NCBI GenBank assembly: GCA_039619475.1
Contig: CM077115.1
Coordinates: 30,455,083-30,519,082 of the forward strand
DNA from: Icerya purchasi
Taxonomy: Eukaryota; Arthropoda; Insecta; Hemiptera; Monophlebidae
DNA length: 64,000 bases
Direction: 5' to 3'
In this document: in pieces, positions 62,401-64,000 of the stretch
Layout of the letters: every line of letters begins with the position of its first letter
How positions within the stretch are numbered: the stretch's first letter is position 1
Program-made: the position numbers and the translations under genes
Notes under the pieces: model-generated
What the model was told of the DNA's origin: nothing
What the model saw: the letters and a program-made list of their open reading frames with translations, nothing else
The model's database searches: none

Positions 62401-63838
62401 GATGTAACATTATATGAAGATAAATATCAACAAATTGGTCATTAAGCAGAGCATTTACGATACCTTAAAAGCTGTTGACTATTAATAACATTTACATTAT
62501 GTAATACGATAATTTAAATCAACAATAAAGATATCAAAATAATATTCGTTAGTGTGAATATTTAGTTTAAATAAATTTAAAATGTCTATCAGTTATTATT
62601 GAATATAGAAATATAAACCCATTTAAGAAATATATAAAACTCGATCCTTCGAACCTCGCTACAGAAACACTTCTTACACCTCGAGATGATAGTTCTATAA
62701 TATTTTAAAAAAAATAAATTTCAATTAACTAAATAATAATAATTGTTTAAGGTTTTGTGGAACAATTTCTCTTATAACTTACACTATTTCATAACGTTTT
62801 TTTCATATTATCTCCAGCGCATGAGTGATCATAAATATATATATATATATATATAAATTAATTAATTACAACGTAATTCTTAGGCTACCCCCATTAGAAA
62901 AAATGTCCCAATTTGATGTAACGTTTGTTATATTTTATGGCATTTTTATGATTATGTTGTTATATTCATATGGACCGATTTAGAATTACGTTGTAAATTT
63001 TGATAATTTTATACAAAGCATAGAAGAGAAAGAGGCAGAAATGTAAGAAGAGGGGTCAAGGGACACAGTCCCTTGTGAGGCCAAAATGGCCGAATTTATA
63101 TATATATATATATAAAACTCGATTTTTTGCATAGGTGATACCTTTCGAACCTCTACGTGATAATCTTCTACAGTTTTCACAGACAAGTTGCCTTTAACTG
63201 ACTCATTTTTTCGAAACAAATTTTAAACGAATATTTTCTGTGATTTTTCATATCACCATCGTCTTAAAAATGGCGTAGTTATTAAAACGAACGGAAGAAA
63301 CTAACAGCATAAACCTACTCGCAATCGGTTCTGTTTGATATTTGAATATTAATTCTAAATTTGATCCCCCCTGCTGAAATATTATACCTCAGCTGACTTT
63401 AACATAATTCTAATAATTAACTTTTTCGTCACACAAAGGCCCATAATTAAAAATATTTATACTTTACAAATACTGATCAAATAAACTTCGATATACTAAC
63501 AATTATATACAATTAAATTACATCCAAAAGTAAAAAATAAATAATCGAAAAACTTAATGAAAACTTAGTACTATTAACTTATAAATCGTAAATTGCATTC
63601 TTCATACTTCTGTCTTGACTATGAAATGAACAATTGTTAAATAATTGTATTTGAAAAATAATAACTGTATTCTAAAATGGTACAGAAATAATCTACTTCT
63701 TTCGTTCCAATAAATAATAAATAAACGATAAAGAAAAGAAAAAATGTTATTTTACTGGAAAACTTTCATACCTTCAAAATCGCCGGTATCTGCTACTACA
63801 ATAGTGTAGCGTTTTAATTGCTCCAAAGAACTTTCCAT
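34261..63838 (-). CDS. Taldo: Transaldolase, complete eight-exon gene
   Basis: Transaldolase moves a dihydroxyacetone unit between sedoheptulose-7-phosphate and glyceraldehyde-3-phosphate in the cytosolic non-oxidative pentose phosphate pathway. Eight minus-strand exons (63772-63838, 47461-47584, 45869-45976, 44408-44539, 41181-41306, 39615-39751, 39121-39231, 34261-34433) join in one frame to 978 nt, 325 residues plus TAG. Human TALDO1 has 337, about ten of which lie before the methionine matching this start. Every junction has GT donor and AG acceptor. Family motifs are in order: VVADTGDF (residues 14-21), [13 protein letters not shown] in exon 2, [10 protein letters not shown] ending exon 3, the Schiff-base lysine in [11 protein letters not shown] (Lys132, equivalent to human Lys142), [15 protein letters not shown] in exon 5, GASFRNVG in exon 6 and the C-terminal [11 protein letters not shown]. 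No lesion is seen, so it looks functional. Intron 1 is 16.2 kb and intron 7 carries an antisense LINE copy. Confidence 0.97.
34780..38035 (+). mobile_element. LINE copy E inside transaldolase intron 7
   Basis: Same family as copies A-D, antisense to the host gene. It starts with pyrimidine-rich 5' sequence (5' limit uncertain) and an ATG at 35443 ([19 protein letters not shown]). Endonuclease follows ([22 protein letters not shown] at about 35850, GSDHIPILI at about 36070) and reverse transcriptase ([17 protein letters not shown] at about 36900, [16 protein letters not shown] at 37095, [16 protein letters not shown] at 37270). At about 37365 the frame jumps straight to the last RNase H block ([19 protein letters not shown] at 37420), so the YADD/FADD box and most of RNase H are deleted. 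It ends in A-rich repeats at 38005-38035. Inactive. Confidence 0.92.
38036..39120. other. Rest of transaldolase intron 7
   Basis: AT-rich intron sequence with poly-T runs at 38252-38279 and 38567-38580. No gene or repeat family recognised. Confidence 0.5.
39121..39231 (-). CDS. Taldo: Transaldolase exon 7
   Basis: Completes Gly232 and runs to one base of codon 269. Acceptor TACTAG/GAGAAG, donor TCAG/GTAAAA. Encodes [20 protein letters not shown]. Part of the following stretch is shorter than in the human protein. Confidence 0.94.
39615..39751 (-). CDS. Taldo: Transaldolase exon 6
   Basis: Completes Trp186 and runs to one base of codon 232. Acceptor TTTAG/GTATG, donor GTCG/GTAAGT. Encodes [18 protein letters not shown] and [11 protein letters not shown]. 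Confidence 0.95.
39752..41180. other. Transaldolase intron 5
   Basis: 1.4 kb of AT-rich intron between acceptor and donor sites described for exons 5 and 6. No gene, repeat or structured element recognised. Confidence 0.6.
41181..41306 (-). CDS. Taldo: Transaldolase exon 5
   Basis: Completes codon 144 and runs to two bases of codon 186. Acceptor TTTTCAATAG/AATA, donor GATTG/GTAATA. Encodes [20 protein letters not shown] and [10 protein letters not shown], strongly conserved barrel segments. Confidence 0.95.
41768..41797. repeat. (AAT)n microsatellite
   Basis: Trinucleotide run inside transaldolase intron 4. Confidence 0.9.
42345..42640 (-). repeat. Dispersed repeat, copy 2
   Basis: Reverse-strand counterpart of the repeat at 12380-12620, here inside transaldolase intron 4. 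The homologous core is 42400-42550. The minus-strand ORF 42343-42549 begins [10 protein letters not shown] where the other copy reads MSRGNRTFSR, which reflects shared repeat ancestry rather than a proven gene. Confidence 0.6.
42718..43200 (-). mobile_element. Helitron Pif1-type helicase remnant
   Basis: The minus-strand frame 42934-42704 encodes [20 protein letters not shown] followed by [20 protein letters not shown] and [12 protein letters not shown]. This is the C-terminal part of Pif1-like helicases found in Helitron Rep/helicase proteins; [10 protein letters not shown] is the conserved last helicase motif. The frame breaks where the normal text would continue into A(C)SRV. Flanking reverse-strand sequence (43110-43195) is a degenerate repeat. 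A fragment of perhaps 250 coding bases remains. Confidence 0.75.
43231..43527. mobile_element. hAT-like MITE, about 297 bp
   Basis: Ends AGGGCGTCGCC (43231) and, on the reverse strand from 43527, ATGGGCGTCGCC: near-identical inverted ends inside transaldolase intron 4. There is no convincing 8-bp target duplication. The internal ORF 43385-43621 is accidental. A diverged relative lies at 24237-24360. Confidence 0.65.
44121..44347. mobile_element. Fold-back MITE with about 90-bp inverted repeats
   Basis: The left arm 44121-44209 begins AGGGTGAGGCAGCATAATTT; the right arm 44258-44347, read on the reverse strand, begins AGGGTGCGGCAGCATAACTT and stays aligned to ATCGAAATAA. A spacer of about 48 bases separates them. 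It lies beside a TA tract (left). There is no coding capacity. The whole element is a near-palindrome sitting 60 bases inside intron 4 of the transaldolase transcript. Confidence 0.85.
44408..44539 (-). CDS. Taldo: Transaldolase exon 4, catalytic lysine
   Basis: Completes codon 100 and runs to two bases of codon 144. Acceptor AATTAG/GTTA, donor CCAA/GTAATT. Contains [15 protein letters not shown]; the lysine (residue 132) forms the Schiff base with the donor ketose. A 227-bp fold-back MITE lies about 60 bases beyond the donor. Confidence 0.96.
45869..45976 (-). CDS. Taldo: Transaldolase exon 3
   Basis: Completes codon 64 and runs to two bases of codon 100. Acceptor TTACAG/AACC, donor CCAG/GTATAC. 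Encodes [14 protein letters not shown] followed by [11 protein letters not shown], a signature stretch of the family. Confidence 0.95.
46263..47424. mobile_element. Possible hAT-type element in transaldolase intron 2
   Basis: The left end CAGCGGAGTGGTTTCCCAAC with following CACGCCCC resembles common hAT MITE ends. The right end read on the reverse strand from 47424 is AGCGGAAATTCCCAACC. The ends share AGCGG and TTCCCAACC but no target-site duplication is visible. The interior has stop-broken minus-strand reading (about 46650-46830) that I could not identify. Confidence 0.45.
47461..47584 (-). CDS. Taldo: Transaldolase exon 2
   Basis: Residues 23-63 plus two bases of codon 64. Acceptor TTACAG/CAATG and donor GGAAA/GTTAGT. 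It holds the conserved [13 protein letters not shown] strand of the barrel. A possible hAT element ends about 36 bases into the following intron. Confidence 0.95.
47585..49050. other. Transaldolase intron 1, first part
   Basis: AT-rich intron sequence after exon 2 in coordinate order. Poly-T runs at 48180-48196 and 48902-48920. No gene or known repeat recognised. Confidence 0.5.
49050..50720 (-). mobile_element. Decayed LINE of a third family
   Basis: The minus strand across stops reads GVPQDSSLA (about 50110), the reverse transcriptase loop usually GVPQGS, then [14 protein letters not shown] (about 49975-50015), the catalytic xADD motif, then [17 protein letters not shown] and [11 protein letters not shown] (about 49870-49960). 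Further on comes [14 protein letters not shown] sequence near 49560. Upstream, [12 protein letters not shown] near 50600 fits an early palm block. A (TA)n microsatellite (50049-50088) sits between two of these blocks. Many stops; inactive. Confidence 0.75.
50049..50088. repeat. (TA)n microsatellite
   Basis: About 20 TA units, inside the decayed reverse transcriptase. Confidence 0.95.
50721..52240. other. Intron 1 sequence without an identified feature
   Basis: AT-rich; a G9 run at 51347-51355 and short TA tracts near 51695-51715. No gene recognised. Confidence 0.5.
52240..53090 (+). mobile_element. LINE 3' coding remnant
   Basis: Plus-strand reading across stops gives [12 protein letters not shown] (about 52260), [12 protein letters not shown] (about 52420), [14 protein letters not shown] (about 52580; LGHVIR-type block) and [14 protein letters not shown] (about 53010; compare the RPKKRWLDDI-type block). 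This order is the usual C-terminal part of reverse-transcriptase proteins in several insect LINE clades. The ORF 52505-52714 is part of it, not an independent gene. Confidence 0.6.
53170..53210. repeat. (TA)n microsatellite
   Basis: About 20 TA units. Confidence 0.95.
53415..53798 (-). mobile_element. Helentron-like element, copy 2 plus adjoining partial copy
   Basis: 53415-53691 repeats the layout of 18766-19163: AAACTCGGCC, the AAGGGGCTGTGCCCCTT palindrome, TTACAACGTAATTCTA (one base short of the 17-mer), a shorter minisatellite and the inverted AAGAATTACGTTGTAAT. After a TA tract, 53701-53798 starts AAAGTCGG and has only the minisatellite end and AAGAATTACGTTGCAATT, a second partial copy in the same orientation. 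Confidence 0.75.
53799..57109. other. AT-rich intron 1 section with old internal repeats
   Basis: No gene recognised. It contains two diverged direct repeats (54760-55270 and 55380-55870), and one copy (56280-56375) of a short repeat that recurs at 57830-57920. Confidence 0.5.
54760..55870 (+). repeat. Diverged direct repeat pair
   Basis: The block 54760-55270 (TCAGAAACAACC, AAATCAAATAAAACTCAATAA, ...GGAATTTAAGATTACC, TTTTTTTCCTGGCATGCGATGGAAAG) recurs in the same order at 55380-55870 (TCAGAAACAAC, ATCAAATAAAAATCAATAA, GGAATTTAAAACGACC, TTTTTTTCCAGGCATGTGATC). Old segmental duplication or two copies of one repeat. Confidence 0.6.
57112..57465 (+). mobile_element. LINE C-terminal fragment, fourth family
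   Basis: The plus-strand frame encodes [20 protein letters not shown], then [16 protein letters not shown]. The Cys and His spacing (C-x-C, later H-x4-C) is the zinc-binding tail of Jockey/R1-type LINE reverse transcriptases. It continues past a stop ([14 protein letters not shown]) to a short (ATC)n tail at about 57445-57458. Severely 5'-truncated. Confidence 0.75.
57830..57920 (+). repeat. Short dispersed repeat, second copy
   Basis: TGTAAATTATAATTATCTTT, AACTTAA, TGTGAAACATCATGATTAAC matches 56283-56375 (TGTAAATTATAGTTATCTTT, AACTTAA, CATGAAACATTATGCTTGAC). Confidence 0.55.
58197..58284. repeat. 22-bp tandem repeat
   Basis: About 3.5 near-identical copies of TATTATTATAAATATTATTG plus CT. 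Confidence 0.9.
58480..59030 (+). other. Higher-GC block, possible solo LTR or exon
   Basis: This stretch is clearly richer in C and G than the surrounding intron and holds ORF 58601-58885, which has no recognisable domain. AATAAATAAAG at 58938 looks like a polyadenylation signal, followed by a small palindrome GGGCCACTTTCGGGCC-like segment (58958-58972). It could be a solo LTR, an unrelated transcript exon or another repeat; I did not find paired LTR boundaries. Confidence 0.25.
59064..59412. mobile_element. hAT-type MITE with perfect 8-bp target duplication
   Basis: Ends CATTGGCGCACTCA and, on the reverse strand, CAAAGGCGCACTCA. CAACAGTG is present immediately outside both ends (59056-59063 and 59413-59420), the 8-bp duplication expected for hAT insertions. 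349 bp, no coding capacity; the ORF 59045-59227 crosses its border and is accidental. Confidence 0.93.
59469..59927 (-). mobile_element. Helentron-like element, copy 3 (expanded minisatellite)
   Basis: Nearly identical to 18766-19163 but with more copies of the GTTACATAAAATTGGGACAT / GGGACATTTTT units, so the minisatellite has changed length between copies. The left border is a TA tract, 50 bases beyond the hAT MITE. The palindrome here is AAGGGGCTGCGCCCTTT (one mismatch). Confidence 0.8.
59928..60115 (+). mobile_element. Helentron-like element, diverged inverted copy
   Basis: Abuts copy 3 in the opposite orientation. CAACGTCATTCTTAG, TTTTATCCCAAAATGTTACAT, AACGACGTAATTTTC, TATACGAAGTATAGAAG, then GGGTCAAAGGGCAGAACCCC TTGCGAGGC follow the family order. 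It ends in a TA tract. Confidence 0.6.
60116..62859. other. Intron 1 sequence, no identified gene
   Basis: AT-rich; A-runs at 60415-60430 and 60752-60768. A short coding-like stretch on the minus strand (60547-60662) is reported as a finding. Nothing else recognised. Confidence 0.45.
62860..63101 (+). mobile_element. Helentron-like element, copy 4
   Basis: Same family, opposite orientation to copies 1-3. Starts after a TA tract with ATTACAACGTAATTCTTAGG, has a short core with a single GTCCCAATTTGATGTAACGT unit, the inverted partner AGAATTACGTTGTAA (62980-62995), AAGGGACACAGTCCCTT palindrome (63057-63073), then GGCCAAAATGGCC and a TA tract. Clean borders in TA on both sides. Confidence 0.8.
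63102..63771. other. Last part of transaldolase intron 1
   Basis: Sequence between the helentron-like copy and exon 1's donor. No other feature seen; the ORF 62986-63219 is a by-product of the repeat. Confidence 0.5.
63772..63838 (-). CDS. Taldo: Transaldolase exon 1 (start)
   Basis: Codons 1-22 plus one base. The ATG at 63838-63836 gives [20 protein letters not shown], which matches the human protein from its second methionine. The donor reads GAAG/GTATGAAAG. The 162 bases upstream to the window edge would hold 5' UTR or promoter; no TATA box is convincing. Confidence 0.95.
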
Positions 63839-64000
63839 TTTTCAGGTTTTCTAATGTTAAAAAAATAAAAAAAAAGAACACCTGCAAGCAAACTCTACTT
63901 AATAAACATCACTGTCTTCGGTAACGAAGTGAAATGACTGATACCAACTAAGAACAACCATTAACTTTAATCAGTCGCATTCCACCTCTTATCGTACAAA

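Noticed and set aside
1..64000. Search for CRISPR arrays, phage or bacterial operons, rRNA genes and tRNA clusters
   Set aside because: Repeats present are microsatellites, minisatellites or transposons; no regularly spaced repeat-spacer structure and no prokaryotic gene organisation.

Overview
This is AT-rich nuclear DNA from an animal, most likely an insect. The genes have many exons with canonical GT/AG splice sites, short introns sit beside very long ones, and the sequence is crowded with insect-type transposable elements (an I-group-like LINE family, a mariner, hAT-like MITEs, helitron/helentron-like elements) and (TA)n/(AAT)n microsatellites. A hemipteran is plausible from the repeat style, but the sequence alone does not prove it. 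There are no bacterial operons and I found no CRISPR array or convincing RNA gene.

Two host genes can be reconstructed, both on the minus strand. (1) A transaldolase gene runs from its start codon at 63838 to its stop at 34261. It has eight coding exons that join in frame to 325 codons plus a stop, and its first intron is 16.2 kb. (2) A NEDD4 family-interacting protein (NDFIP-like) gene starts at 22924. Seven exons down to 19810 give 293 codons with PPxY/LPxY motifs and the first two and a half membrane segments. The last coding exon, expected at a lower coordinate, was not found.

Layout: 1-1300 is a LINE 3' fragment; 1387-2092 a terminal-inverted-repeat element; 2.1-8.5 kb mostly AT-rich sequence with one exon-like ORF (5831-5968); 8.5-11.7 kb two more copies of the same LINE family; 12.0-12.6 kb nested small repeats; 13.0-15.9 kb a decayed second LINE; 18.8-19.2 kb a helentron-like element; 19.8-22.9 kb the NDFIP-like gene; 25.4-29.6 kb the longest LINE copy; 32.1-33.4 kb a mariner; 34.3-63.8 kb the transaldolase gene. 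The transaldolase introns hold a LINE copy (intron 7), a Helitron helicase remnant and two MITEs (intron 4), a possible hAT element (intron 2), and decayed LINEs plus helentron-like elements (intron 1).

The two host genes are functionally unrelated (pentose phosphate metabolism versus ubiquitin-ligase adaptation). I do not see a new multi-gene system. The most distinctive structure is a small repeat family found in (TA)n tracts. It has a perfect 17-bp inverted repeat pair around a minisatellite and two terminal hairpins, the architecture of DINE-1/HINE helentron derivatives. Several copies are arranged head-to-head or in tandem.
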